Source: Ramlibacter henchirensis
GTDB taxonomy: Bacteria > Pseudomonadota > Gammaproteobacteria > Burkholderiales > Burkholderiaceae_C
Assembly: GCF_004682015.1 (NCBI RefSeq)
Contig: NZ_SMLM01000001.1
Coordinates: forward strand, 372,001 to 436,000
Direction of reading: 5' to 3'
Length of the DNA stretch: 64,000 nucleotides
Position 1 is the first letter of the stretch. Every line of letters begins with the position of its first letter. A model generated the notes under the pieces. The model searched no databases, was not told the DNA's origin, and worked only from the letters and a program-made list of their open reading frames with translations. Shown one piece after another: positions 34,333-42,724 of this stretch. The position numbers were made by a program, and so were the translations under genes.

Positions 34333-34707
34333 AGGTGTCTCCACTTTTGTTCTTGCGGGGATCGCACGGGCAATTTCCCCGGACGCCCTGGCGTTCGCAA
34401 TCACCAGAATTGGTGAAGCCGCGGAGCACGGCTGGCCCATCAAGTGACAAGCGGCCAAATGCGCGATCAAACGTGACGCGCCTGCCTTCGGTCCGGCTCC
34501 CGTTGAGCCGAAGCCGGTCCGCGCCGCGAGCGGCGCTCACATGGATGACCGTCCGTTCTCCTGTGGGCGAGGGCAGAGCGCCGCTCGGTGTGTGCGAGCG
34601 CTCCTCCTCAAAAGTTATAGATGGGTTGCTCTTCGCTGACCGGCGACTGGCCTCTAGATTGCAAGTCAGTTGCCAGTCAGCTCCCTGGGAAGCAGATGAG
34701 GTGCCCC
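34333..34707. promoter_or_regulatory. 375-base divergent promoter region between oxidase module 1 and the LuxR gene
   Basis: No gene was seen. TCACCA (34401-34406) and TGGTGA (34411-34416) form an inverted repeat with 4 bases between, 69 bases upstream of the oxidase start and a good operator candidate. On the LuxR side, CCTCCTCAAAA (34603-34613) and CTAGATTG (34654-34661) form the same arrangement as in front of the second oxidase gene. A GGCTC/GAGCC hairpin lies near 34498-34512. Confidence 0.5.
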
Positions 34708-35811
34708 ATGATCGAAACGAGGGAGGCGGCCATCGATTCCGCCATCGAATGTCTATACCGGGCTGTATCCAACGACGAGGAGTGGGGCGAAGCGCTTCTC
34801 GCCGTCGGCAGGGCATTCGATTCACCGCGGGCGTCCATCATGCGCACCTCCGCCGCCATGGATGCCGTGCTGGACATCCGGGAGGTGAACCACGACCCCG
34901 GCGTCAAGCGCCTGTACGAGCAGTACTACTGGGCCTACGACCCCGCCCAGCTGCTGACCAGGACCGCGCGGCTGGGCGAGTGGTTGAATGCCCCGCAGCT
35001 TTTCGATCCGGTCACGACCCCGCAGCCCGAGTACATGGACTTCGCCGTTCGCGGCGGCATCCGCTTCGTGGCGGGCGGCAAGGTGCACGAAGGCGCCGAC
35101 ACGGCCACGTTCCTGGGACTGCAGCGCCCGAGGGACCACGTGCCCTTCGACGAATCGGACGCCATCGTTTTCCGGAGATTGCACAAGCACGTGGGAAGGG
35201 CCGTCGCCCTCTCGGCGGACCTGCGCCGCGCCGAGTTGTCGCGCGGACTGGCCGGCGCGGCCCTGGACGCCCTGCAGTTCCCGGTGTTCGCCATCGACGC
35301 CGCCGGCAAGCTCCTGATGGCCAATACCGCGGGGGACCGTTCGCTGCGCGAGGGTTCGCCGCTGGCGATGCGCCAGGGCCGCCTGCACTCGCCCGAGGGC
35401 GACATCGCCGGGCGCCTGGCCGGCGCATTGCGGGCCGCCGCTTCGCGCCGCGGCAGCGCTTTCTCGGCGAATGTGCGCGGGACCATCTGGCTGCTGCGGG
35501 TCGTGCCGCTGCAGGAGCATTCCGCGGCGGCGCTGGTCTACGCGAACACCCCGGATGCGGGGCCCGTGCCTTCACGGATGCTCACGAGTCTCCTCAGATT
35601 CACGCAGGCGGAAGCGGATGTCGCCTGCATGCTCGCCGATGGACTGAGCCCGAAGGAGATCGCCTACGAGCGTGATGTCTCGCTCCACACCATCCGCACG
35701 CAGGTCAGGGGCATCTTCGGGAAAGCCGGTGTCCGGCGGCAGGCGGATCTCACCAAGCTGCTGTTCTCGGTTCCTCGCATCCACAACGACATGGCATGGG
35801 CGGCTGATTGA
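34708..35811 (+). CDS. LuxR-type HTH transcriptional regulator
   Basis: A 367-residue regulator. The C-terminal 60 residues form a LuxR helix-turn-helix: FTQAEADVACMLADGLSPKEIAYERDVSLHTIRTQVRGIFGKAGV. The N-terminal 280 residues lack a response-regulator receiver or autoinducer domain; the part DALQFPVFAIDAAGKLLMANTAG (about residues 190-212) looks like a PAS segment. An alternative ATG at 34696 would add four residues. It is divergent from the oxidase/SCO module and is a likely controller of it, an inference from position. The signal is unknown. Confidence 0.87.
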   Translation: MIETREAAIDSAIECLYRAVSNDEEWGEALLAVGRAFDSPRASIMRTSAAMDAVLDIREVNHDPGVKRLYEQYYWAYDPAQLLTRTARLGEWLNAPQLFDPVTTPQPEYMDFAVRGGIRFVAGGKVHEGADTATFLGLQRPRDHVPFDESDAIVFRRLHKHVGRAVALSADLRRAELSRGLAGAALDALQFPVFAIDAAGKLLMANTAGDRSLREGSPLAMRQGRLHSPEGDIAGRLAGALRAAASRRGSAFSANVRGTIWLLRVVPLQEHSAAALVYANTPDAGPVPSRMLTSLLRFTQAEADVACMLADGLSPKEIAYERDVSLHTIRTQVRGIFGKAGVRRQADLTKLLFSVPRIHNDMAWAAD

Positions 35812-35969
35812 GCAGTGCGCACAAAGTGTTGCCAAAGTAGTCCGGCACGCGTTCGATCCGCGGCGCACCATGGGTCGAGGAGGCCTTCGAACATGAAGCC
35901 GGATCCCGACACCATTTGGCCGCCCGATGAGCGCGGGCCGGCGGCGCACCCCCGCAGCGAAAGAAGAAG

Positions 35970-36206
35970 ATGAGGGCCGCCGAGCTGCGTGCAGTGCACA
36001 CGCTGACGAACGCGGACATCGTCCAGCTGGGCAACGATCCCCAATTCTTCAACGTGGTGGGGGTGGAGCGCACGTCCGACGAGCCCGATGCGCGCTGCGA
36101 GGTGACCCTCAGGTCCTTCGATGGCGTCACCGGCGTGATGCTGGTCAGGGCGGGCTACGAACGGCTGCTGATCGTGCCGCGCCCCGGTGCGGGGCATCCC
36201 CGGTGA
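35970..36206 (+). CDS. Small hypothetical protein
   Basis: A 78-residue soluble protein with RBS-like AAAGAAG before the ATG. It is mixed alpha/beta (ADIVQLGNDPQFFNVVGVERTSDEPDARCEVTLRSFDGVTGVMLV). The beta-strand pattern is suggestive of a small stand-alone domain, but no family was recognised. Its stop overlaps a possible GTG at 36203 for the next small gene, so the two are probably co-translated. Confidence 0.6.
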   Translation: MRAAELRAVHTLTNADIVQLGNDPQFFNVVGVERTSDEPDARCEVTLRSFDGVTGVMLVRAGYERLLIVPRPGAGHPR

Positions 36207-36211
36207 CTCGC

Positions 36212-36433
36212 ATGCAGCTCGATTCCCCGCTCCTGACGTTGTCCGAACAGCTGGCGCTCGCACTGGCCGACGAGGCGCGCGCGCTGCTCCAGGCGCACCA
36301 GCTGCGCAAGACTGGCCGGCCGAAACGCGAAGTGGAAGGCGCCATCACGGAATTCCATGCCCGGCACGCCCAGGTGGCGAGGCTGCAGCTCCAGCTGGAG
36401 CTTCGAAGGATCGCCGCCGACGACACGTTCTAG
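36212..36433 (+). CDS. Small helical hypothetical protein
   Basis: A 73-residue protein that reads as two long helices: LLTLSEQLALALADEARALLQAHQLR and VEGAITEFHARHAQVARLQLQLELRRIAADDTF. The ATG at 36212 was taken; a GTG at 36203, overlapping the previous stop, would add three residues. No signal peptide or known family. It follows the previous small gene on the same strand. Confidence 0.6.
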   Translation: MQLDSPLLTLSEQLALALADEARALLQAHQLRKTGRPKREVEGAITEFHARHAQVARLQLQLELRRIAADDTF

Positions 36434-36472
36434 GGTCTCGGGCCGACGAAGGGGCGCGCCCTCCGGTGAACA

Positions 36473-37945
36473 ATGGAGCCGATGCGAGAAGACTCCACCG
36501 TCCAGCTTCCCTGCGGCCTCCTGCGCGGCGCGCGCGTCCCGGTTCCCGGCGGCGCACAGGTGCTGCGCTTCACTGCGATTCCCTACGCGGCCGCGCCCGC
36601 CGGTCCGCTGCGCTGGCGGCCGCCCCAGCCGGCGCCCGCGTGGATCGGGGTGCGGGACGCGACGCAGTTCGGCCCCGACCTGCCGCAGGTTCCGGGGCCG
36701 TTGATCCGCGGCAACGGGCAGAGCGAGGACGCGCTGCACCTGAACGTGTGGACGCCGGACCTGCAGCCTCGGCAGCCGCTGCCGGTCATCGTGTGGCTTC
36801 ATGGCGGCGGCTTCGTTTCCGGCAGCGGCACCGACCCGCGCGCGGACGGCGCTCGCCTCTGCGCCGAAGGCGCGGTGGTGGTGAACGTGAGCTATCGCAC
36901 CGGCCTGTTCGGCTTCCTCGCGCACCCCGCGCTGTCGGGCGAATCGCCGCAGCGCACCTCGGGCAACTACGGCCTGCTGGACCAGCTCGCGGCGCTGCGC
37001 TGGGTGCGGGACAACATCGCGGCCTTCGGCGGCGACGCGGCGCGGGTGACGCTGGCCGGCGTGTCGGCCGGCTCCGCATCGATCTCGCTGTTCCTCACCA
37101 GCCCGCAGGCGCGCGGACTGTTCGATCGGGCCATCCTGCACAGCCCCGGCGCCGGCCGGCCCCTGGCGACGCTGGAAGATGCCGAGCGTGCCGGCCGCGA
37201 GCTGGGCGACGACATCGAGGCGCTGCGTGCGCTGGATGCGGCGGCGCTGCTGGAGAAGACGGGCATGCTGACGCCGAAGGTGCGCGGCCTGACCACGCCG
37301 CGCGTGCTGCGCCCGATCGTCGACGGCTGGCTGCTGCCGCTGCAGGATCGCGAGGCGTTCAGGATCGGCGCCTTCACGAGGCTGCCGATCATCGTCGGGA
37401 GCAACCTGGACGAGGGCTCGATGCTGACGCGGGACTGGCCCGTTCGAGACCTGGCTTCGTACGGCGATCTCGTGCGAAGGAACTTCGGTGAAGCGGCCTC
37501 GCAGGTGATGGCGCTCTACCCGGCCCGCACCGATGCCGACGTTCGCGGCCGGGTGGCCGAGCTCTTCGCGGACACGCAGTTCAACTACGGCACGCGGCTG
37601 ATCGCGCAATCGATGGCGGGGCGTGGCCAACCCACGTTCCGCTACCTGTTCCTGCGGCGCCGGCCGGGCAGGGCCGACGGGCCGCAGCACGGCGAGGAGG
37701 TGGCTCACGTGTTCGGCAACTTCGGGACCAATCCCGTCGATGCGCTGGACGAGCAGCTCTCCTCGGTGCTGCGCCGCACCTGGGTTCGCTTCGCCGCGAC
37801 CGGCGACCCGAACGGCGGCGGCGCGCCGCGATGGGAGCCGTACGACCCGGCCGCCGACAACCACCTGGCGTTTGGCGACACCATCGCGCCGGGCCGCGCC
37901 TGGCGCGCGGCGCAGCTGGATTTCCTCGAGCATTACTGCGGGTGA
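36473..37945 (+). CDS. Type B carboxylesterase/lipase family protein
   Basis: A 490-residue alpha/beta hydrolase. The carboxylesterase type B signature SEDALHLNVWTP (about 84-95), the oxyanion-hole HGGGF (110-114), and the nucleophile elbow GVSAGS with Ser198 are clear. The third member of the triad is probably His in HGEEVAHVFG near residue 405. No obvious signal peptide. It hydrolyses esters with unknown acyl and alcohol parts. An ATG at 36482 is an alternative start. It converges with the RcnB-like gene. Confidence 0.9.
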   Translation: MEPMREDSTVQLPCGLLRGARVPVPGGAQVLRFTAIPYAAAPAGPLRWRPPQPAPAWIGVRDATQFGPDLPQVPGPLIRGNGQSEDALHLNVWTPDLQPRQPLPVIVWLHGGGFVSGSGTDPRADGARLCAEGAVVVNVSYRTGLFGFLAHPALSGESPQRTSGNYGLLDQLAALRWVRDNIAAFGGDAARVTLAGVSAGSASISLFLTSPQARGLFDRAILHSPGAGRPLATLEDAERAGRELGDDIEALRALDAAALLEKTGMLTPKVRGLTTPRVLRPIVDGWLLPLQDREAFRIGAFTRLPIIVGSNLDEGSMLTRDWPVRDLASYGDLVRRNFGEAASQVMALYPARTDADVRGRVAELFADTQFNYGTRLIAQSMAGRGQPTFRYLFLRRRPGRADGPQHGEEVAHVFGNFGTNPVDALDEQLSSVLRRTWVRFAATGDPNGGGAPRWEPYDPAADNHLAFGDTIAPGRAWRAAQLDFLEHYCG

Positions 37946-37949
37946 GGCA

Positions 37950-37972
37950 CTGCGGCGAGGTTGTCGCCGCAG
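37950..37972. terminator. Bidirectional terminator-like hairpin
   Basis: CTGCGGCGA (37950-37958) and TCGCCGCAG (37964-37972) form a perfect 9-base-pair stem with a 5-base loop (GGTTG). It sits between the stop codons of convergent genes, where a terminator is expected. A T-run is absent, so this is based on stem strength and location. Confidence 0.6.
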
Positions 37973-37997
37973 GCCGCACCATCCCGCCGGCTCCGGC

Positions 37998-38450
37998 TTA
38001 CTGGCCGAAGATCAGGTGCGCGATGAGGCCCGTCGCGATCGCGGCGAGGACATAGTCCGACCCCACCTGCACCCACTGGTGGCCGCGAGGCGGCGCCGCC
38101 AGGTGATGCTGATGCCAGTCCGACACGACGTGGTGACGCTGGCGCAGCTCCGCCGGAAGCCGGCCGCCGCGTTGGAACTCCGGGCCGCGCGCGTTGTAGT
38201 AGCGGCGCCCGTAGCGCCGTTCCTCGCGCGCCGCGCGCAGGTCGCGCTGTGCTTCCCGGAGATCCCGCCGCGCCTCGCGCTCTTCACGGCGGGTGTCCGC
38301 GTGGCGCAGGTCGCGCCGCGCGTCCCGGATGTCCTCGCGGGCTTCGCGCGCGTCCTGGCGTACCTCATGGCGCGAAGGCTGCGCGAAGGCCAGGCTGGTA
38401 AAGCCCAGGGACGCGAGCGCGATGCTGCAGACGATGGTCTTGGAGGTCAT
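37998..38450 (-). CDS. RcnB family periplasmic protein with charged repeats
   Basis: A 150-residue exported protein. A signal peptide ends at FAQ (about residue 24). The middle (about 25-80) is an Arg/Glu/Asp-rich helix of repeating RxxxREARED-type units. The C-terminus (RLPAELRQRHHVVSDWHQHHL ... GHQWVQVGSDYVLAAIATGLI) matches the RcnB domain. RcnB in E. coli takes part in nickel/cobalt homeostasis. Several His residues (RQRHH, WHQHHL) could bind metal. It is divergent from a TctD/TctE-like two-component system and may be regulated by it. Confidence 0.85.
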   Translation of the reverse strand: MTSKTIVCSIALASLGFTSLAFAQPSRHEVRQDAREAREDIRDARRDLRHADTRREEREARRDLREAQRDLRAAREERRYGRRYYNARGPEFQRGGRLPAELRQRHHVVSDWHQHHLAAPPRGHQWVQVGSDYVLAAIATGLIAHLIFGQ

Positions 38451-38658
38451 GTCCTGTTGCTCCGTGGTTGGGAGCCTCCATGCTCGCGGCGCATTGCAAA
38501 CCCCGGGCGAAGCGCGCGTGCAGCGGATGCAAAGTCCTTCACCGGGGCAGGCCGCTTCCTGCTCTGCAGGCGGGCTTCTTCCGGCCGCCGCGCTGCCGAC
38601 GAGCCAGATTGCGGAAACTGCGTAGCATGGACGGGCGCCCAGCCTGTACACATCCACC

Positions 38659-39348
38659 ATGCGCATCCTGCTCATCGAGGACGACCTGGTGCTGCGCGAC
38701 GTGATGCTGCGCAGCCTGCACGATGCCGGCCATCGCGTCGACGTGGCCGCGAGCGTGGCGGAGGCCGACCACCTCTGGCAGATGCAGGCCTTCGACGCGG
38801 TGTTGCTGGACCTGACCCTTCCCAACGGCCCGCAGCCGCTTGGCGGCATCGGCAGCGGCCTCACCGTGCTGAAGGCCGCGCGCGCCCGCGGGGATCGCAC
38901 GCCGGTGCTGGTACTGACCGCGCGCAACCGGACCGATGAGCGCATCGCGGGCCTGAACGCCGGTGCGGACGATTACCTCGGCAAACCCTTCGACCTGGGC
39001 GAAGTGGAGGCCCGGCTGCGCGCGGTCGTGCGGCGCACGCAAGGCGCGCAGGAGCAGGTGCAGGTCGGCGCACTCGCGCTCGATCGCCTCACCCGCCGCT
39101 TCACGCTCGACGGCCATGCGCTGGAGCTGCCGGCGCGCGAGTTCGAGGTGCTCTGGGAGCTGATGACGCCGCCGGGCCGCGTGGTCAGCAAGCGCGAGCT
39201 GTCTTCCAGGCTGTCGGACTCCCAGGAGTACCTGGGCGACAACGCGCTGGAGGCTTTCGTGTCGCGGCTGCGCAAGAAGCTCGGGGGCCACGGCGTGGGC
39301 ATCCGCACGCTGCGAGGCCTGGGTTATCTGCTGGAGGCGCAGGCTTGA
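38659..39348 (+). CDS. OmpR-family response regulator (TctD-like)
   Basis: A 229-residue response regulator. The receiver domain has the phosphoacceptor D51 (VLLDLTLPNG) with upstream acidic residues (IEDD) and the conserved Lys in GKPFDLGE. A short extra loop (GPQPLGGIGSG) follows the active site. The C-terminal winged helix ends with the FVSRLRKKLGG ... IRTLRGLGYLL motif. The gene overlaps the following kinase gene (TGATG), forming a two-component operon. Regulon is probably local, including the divergent rcnB-like gene; the TctE-type sensor suggests carboxylate sensing. Confidence 0.92.
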   Translation: MRILLIEDDLVLRDVMLRSLHDAGHRVDVAASVAEADHLWQMQAFDAVLLDLTLPNGPQPLGGIGSGLTVLKAARARGDRTPVLVLTARNRTDERIAGLNAGADDYLGKPFDLGEVEARLRAVVRRTQGAQEQVQVGALALDRLTRRFTLDGHALELPAREFEVLWELMTPPGRVVSKRELSSRLSDSQEYLGDNALEAFVSRLRKKLGGHGVGIRTLRGLGYLLEAQA

Positions 39349-40748
39349 TGCGCGACGGCCTGCCGCTGTCCGCGCGGCTGCTGCGGCAGGTGCTGCTGCC
39401 GCTGGCGCTGACCTGGCTGGCGGGCAGCCTGGTGGCGGCCGGCATCGCCTACCACTTCACGCAGCGCGCCTTCGATCGCTCGCTGCTGGACGATGCGGTG
39501 CTGATCGCCTCCAACGTGCACCTGCGCGGCGACAGGCTGGAACTGACGCTGACCCTGGACGAAGTGAATCGCGTCCTGTTCGACCAGACCGAGCGCATGC
39601 TGTTCAGCGTGCGGGCGGCGGACGGCAGCCTGGTCGCGGGCGTGCGCGACCTTCCGGCGCTCCGTGTCAATCCGGGTGCCTTCGAGTTCGGCGACCTCGA
39701 GCGCGACGGGCTCGCGCTGCGCACCATCAGCCTGCACCGCGAGTCTCCGCGGCCCTTCGACGTCGTGGTCGCGGAGACGACGCGCGGGCGCAGCAAGGCC
39801 TTGCAGCGCCTCGTGTGGTGGTCGCTCCTGCCGCAGGCTCTGCTGCTCATGGTGCTGGCGGCGTGGTTGCGGCGCGCGATCCGCGGCGAGGTGCGCCCGC
39901 TGGCGCACCTGGAGGCGGCGCTGGGACGCCGCGGCGCCGCCGACATGGCGCCGGTGCAGGTCGAGCATTCCAGCCGGGAAGTGGAGGCGCTCTCGGCCGC
40001 GCTGAACGACCTGCTGGCCCGGCTCGATCGCAGCCTGCGTGCACAGCGGGAATTCGCGGGCAATGTGGCCCACGAGCTTCGCACGCCGCTCGCCGCGATC
40101 CGCGCGCTGGCCGACTACGGCCTGGCGCAGGACGATCCCGCCGCCTGGCGCGAGCAGTTGCGCAAGATCGCCGCGAGCGAAGCGCGCGCCAGCCGCATGG
40201 TCGACCAGCTGCTGGACCTTGCGCTGGCGCTCGAAGCCGAGGCCGGGCTGCAGACCGACGACGTCGCGCTGGACGAGCTGGTGCGCGATGCCGTGCTGCG
40301 CTTCCTGCCGCGCGCCGATGCGGCCGGCGTGGACCTTGGCGCACGCGGCATCGAAGCGGCCGCCGTCGTCCGCGCCAACGCTTCGCTGGTCGAGGGCATC
40401 CTCAACAACCTGCTGGACAACGCGCTTCGCTACGGCGGGCGCAGCGACGCCGAGCTGCCGGCCGTCACGGTGGCCTTGCAGGACACGCCCAGCGAGGTCG
40501 TTCTCTCGGTGCAGGACAACGGACACGGACTGCCCGGCGAGATGCAGGCCCAGCTCGTGCAGCGCGGAGCGCAGGGCGAGACCGGCCAGCTGCTCGGCGA
40601 AGGAGCAGGCCTGGGCCTCGCGCTGGTGGCGCAGTACGCGCGGCTGATGGATGCGCGCATGAATCTGGGGGCCGGTGACGATGGCCGCGGCTGGCGTTGC
40701 GAGATCGGGTTCCCGCGGCGTGGTGACAAACGCGAACAGGCGCGTTGA
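39348..40748 (+). CDS. TctE-type membrane sensor histidine kinase
   Basis: A 466-residue kinase. Residues about 14-36 and 164-185 are membrane segments that enclose a periplasmic domain of the 2CSK_N type (FDRSLLDDAVLIASNVHLRG ... LFDQTERMLFSVRAADGSLVAG), which is found in TctE kinases that sense tricarboxylates. The phosphoacceptor is H242 (NVAHELRTPLAAIR). The ATPase lobe has NNLLDNALRYG (N box) and DNGHGLP (G1) and GAGLGLALV (G2). Start is ATG 39348, overlapping the regulator stop. Confidence 0.93.
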   Translation: MRDGLPLSARLLRQVLLPLALTWLAGSLVAAGIAYHFTQRAFDRSLLDDAVLIASNVHLRGDRLELTLTLDEVNRVLFDQTERMLFSVRAADGSLVAGVRDLPALRVNPGAFEFGDLERDGLALRTISLHRESPRPFDVVVAETTRGRSKALQRLVWWSLLPQALLLMVLAAWLRRAIRGEVRPLAHLEAALGRRGAADMAPVQVEHSSREVEALSAALNDLLARLDRSLRAQREFAGNVAHELRTPLAAIRALADYGLAQDDPAAWREQLRKIAASEARASRMVDQLLDLALALEAEAGLQTDDVALDELVRDAVLRFLPRADAAGVDLGARGIEAAAVVRANASLVEGILNNLLDNALRYGGRSDAELPAVTVALQDTPSEVVLSVQDNGHGLPGEMQAQLVQRGAQGETGQLLGEGAGLGLALVAQYARLMDARMNLGAGDDGRGWRCEIGFPRRGDKREQAR

Positions 40749-40893
40749 ATCGTCACTCGAAATTCATCTCGGCCGCGCACACCCGGATCGAATCGCTTCA
40801 CCGCGCCGCGCCGGGCCCGGCAACGGATCACCAGCGCTCCGGCGAGGAAATCAGCGTTCGCGGGCGCACGCAACATTGCTGATCGCTGCCTGA

Positions 40894-40955
40894 CCTCCTC
40901 CCCCACACGCAGGATTGCCCGGTGTTTTGCCGTTTGGCCCGCCGCTCCTAGATTG
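40894..40955 (+). promoter_or_regulatory. Promoter-like element shared with oxidase module 2 and LuxR genes
   Basis: CCTCCTC at 40894-40900 and CTAGATTG at 40948-40955, 54 bases apart by start, precede the two-repeat secreted protein. The same pair occurs at 34603/34654 (51 bases) and 45138/45188 (50 bases). The TAGATT or TAAATT part could be a -10 box; no -35 box is clear. Confidence 0.4.
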
Positions 40956-40982
40956 GTCCGCCCAATCCACAGGAGGTGAAGC

Positions 40983-42638
40983 ATGCAACCGAGAAGTCTG
41001 TTCCAACCCGGTCGATGGGGAGCGTTCCCTGGGTTGGCGGCGGTGGCCGCAGCGCTGATGCTGGCGTCCGCCCCGGCTTCGGCGCAGATCAACAACCCGC
41101 CCCTGCTGCCGCAGGGGATCACCGTGTTCCCGCAGCGCGACTTCACGTCGGTCGAAGGCTTCGCGCCGAATGCGGACGTGGTCGTGCAGGTCCGGCGCGG
41201 CGGCGACGTGGTCAGCGATGCCCGGGGGCGCACCGACGCGACCGGCTTCCTCGAAGTGAACCATCCGGGCGGGGTGTGCTGGAGGGACGTCACGCCCGAC
41301 ATCGCCGCGGGCGACGTGGTGCGCGTGACGTACCGCGACACCAGCAACAACCGGGCACTCGTGCCGCCTCCGGTCGCCGGCTCCGGCGCGGCCACCAACA
41401 CGCAGAACGTCACCGCCACCCAGGCCAGCGACACCGGCACCACCGTCGTGATCAAGGGCACGGCCCAGCAGGCCAACGGCAGCCGCATCCCGCTCAACCG
41501 GCTCGAAGTCCGGATCATCAATCCCGACTTCATCGACCCGCCGACGAGCCGGATCAACCGGCGCGACATCCGCGCCGACAACGCCGGCGGACGGGTGGAG
41601 GGCATCGCCGGAGCGACGGGAACGCTCGCCTATGACACCGCCACGTCGACCAGCTTCACGGCCGTGTTCACCGGACTGAACGACGCCGAGCGCGCGCTTG
41701 CCGTCGCCGGCCAGACGCGCGTCCTGGCGTGGCAGCAGACCACGGCGGCGGGCGACCGGCTGGGCATCACCATCCACGAGGTGGGCGAGGTCGGCGGTCC
41801 CGGCATCGGCGGCTGCCCGCCGGGACCCGGCGGTGCGATCCCTCCCGCGCCACCGGATCCGCCCGTCCACTACGACCCGGCGCAACTGCTCGGCGCCGAG
41901 CAGCCGCAGCCGGCCTTCGTGACCGTGTTCCCGGAGCGCGACTTCCTCTCGGTCGAAGGCTTCCCGGAAGGCGCCGACCTGCAGATCGTGGTGCGGCGGG
42001 GCACGTCCAGCGCGCCTGTGATCGGCACGGCCCGCGGGATCGTTCCCCGGGGCGGCGTGTTCGAGGTCAACCATCCCGGCGGTGTGTGCTGGAGCGGCCA
42101 GACGCCCGACATCCAGGCGGGTGACTGGATCGACGTGTTCCGGGTCGTCGACCTGTCCTTCTCCGTGGGACAGAAGCAGCAGGTGATCGACACGCGGGTC
42201 ACCAGGAGCGCGTTCATCAACGCCGACGGCAACGTCCGGGTCAACGGCATCGCCCTGGATCCGAGGACGGGGCAGCCGTTGCCACTGAGGTTCGTCGAGC
42301 AGCGCATCATCAATCCGGACCTGGTCAACACGCGCATCGGCCGCCGCGACGTCCGTGCGGATACGGCCGGCGGGCGCGTGGAGAACATCCCCGGCGCCAC
42401 CGGCAACCTGCTGCGCACGGGCGGCAGTGGAAGCAGCGAATGGCGAGCCGTCTACACCGGGTTGAACGCGACGGAGCAGCAGCTCGTGCTGGCAGGACAG
42501 AACCGCGCGATGGCCTGGCTGTCCACCAACGCCGACGGCGACCGCTTCGGCCTGACGATCTCCGAGTTCGGTGAGGTGGGCGGCCCGGGCATGGGCGGCT
42601 GCCCGGCGAGCGGAAACGCGTCCATCGCGATTCCCTGA
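40983..42638 (+). CDS. Secreted protein made of two tandem homologous repeats (undescribed family)
   Basis: A 551-residue exported protein. A signal peptide ends at about residue 35 (ASA-QI). Two homologous halves follow, about residues 46-280 and 313-545. Each begins TVFP(Q/E)RDF(T/L)SVEGF, contains EVNHPGGVCW and INPD, then RDxRADxAGGRVExIxGATG, a GLNxxE segment and ends in GEVGGPGxGGCP. Each half has exactly two conserved cysteines (GVCW and GGC), which could form one disulfide. A Pro-rich linker separates the halves. No catalytic motif or recognised domain. A strong RBS (AGGAGG) precedes the ATG. It stands alone between the two-component system and the MlaD gene. Confidence 0.85.
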   Translation: MQPRSLFQPGRWGAFPGLAAVAAALMLASAPASAQINNPPLLPQGITVFPQRDFTSVEGFAPNADVVVQVRRGGDVVSDARGRTDATGFLEVNHPGGVCWRDVTPDIAAGDVVRVTYRDTSNNRALVPPPVAGSGAATNTQNVTATQASDTGTTVVIKGTAQQANGSRIPLNRLEVRIINPDFIDPPTSRINRRDIRADNAGGRVEGIAGATGTLAYDTATSTSFTAVFTGLNDAERALAVAGQTRVLAWQQTTAAGDRLGITIHEVGEVGGPGIGGCPPGPGGAIPPAPPDPPVHYDPAQLLGAEQPQPAFVTVFPERDFLSVEGFPEGADLQIVVRRGTSSAPVIGTARGIVPRGGVFEVNHPGGVCWSGQTPDIQAGDWIDVFRVVDLSFSVGQKQQVIDTRVTRSAFINADGNVRVNGIALDPRTGQPLPLRFVEQRIINPDLVNTRIGRRDVRADTAGGRVENIPGATGNLLRTGGSGSSEWRAVYTGLNATEQQLVLAGQNRAMAWLSTNADGDRFGLTISEFGEVGGPGMGGCPASGNASIAIP

Positions 42639-42652
42639 CGGACTCGAGGCGA

Positions 42653-42684
42653 CGGCGCGCTGCGGCTTCGGCGGCAGCGCGCCG
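42653..42684. terminator. Terminator-like hairpin after the two-repeat protein gene
   Basis: CGGCGCGCTGC (42653-42663) and GCAGCGCGCCG (42674-42684) form a perfect 11-base-pair stem with a 10-base loop. It lies 15 bases after the stop codon. No T-run follows, so intrinsic termination is uncertain despite the very stable stem. Confidence 0.5.
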
Positions 42685-42724
42685 CGGCGTATCCTCCCTG
42701 TCACCGCAGTGTCGGGAGAACGCC

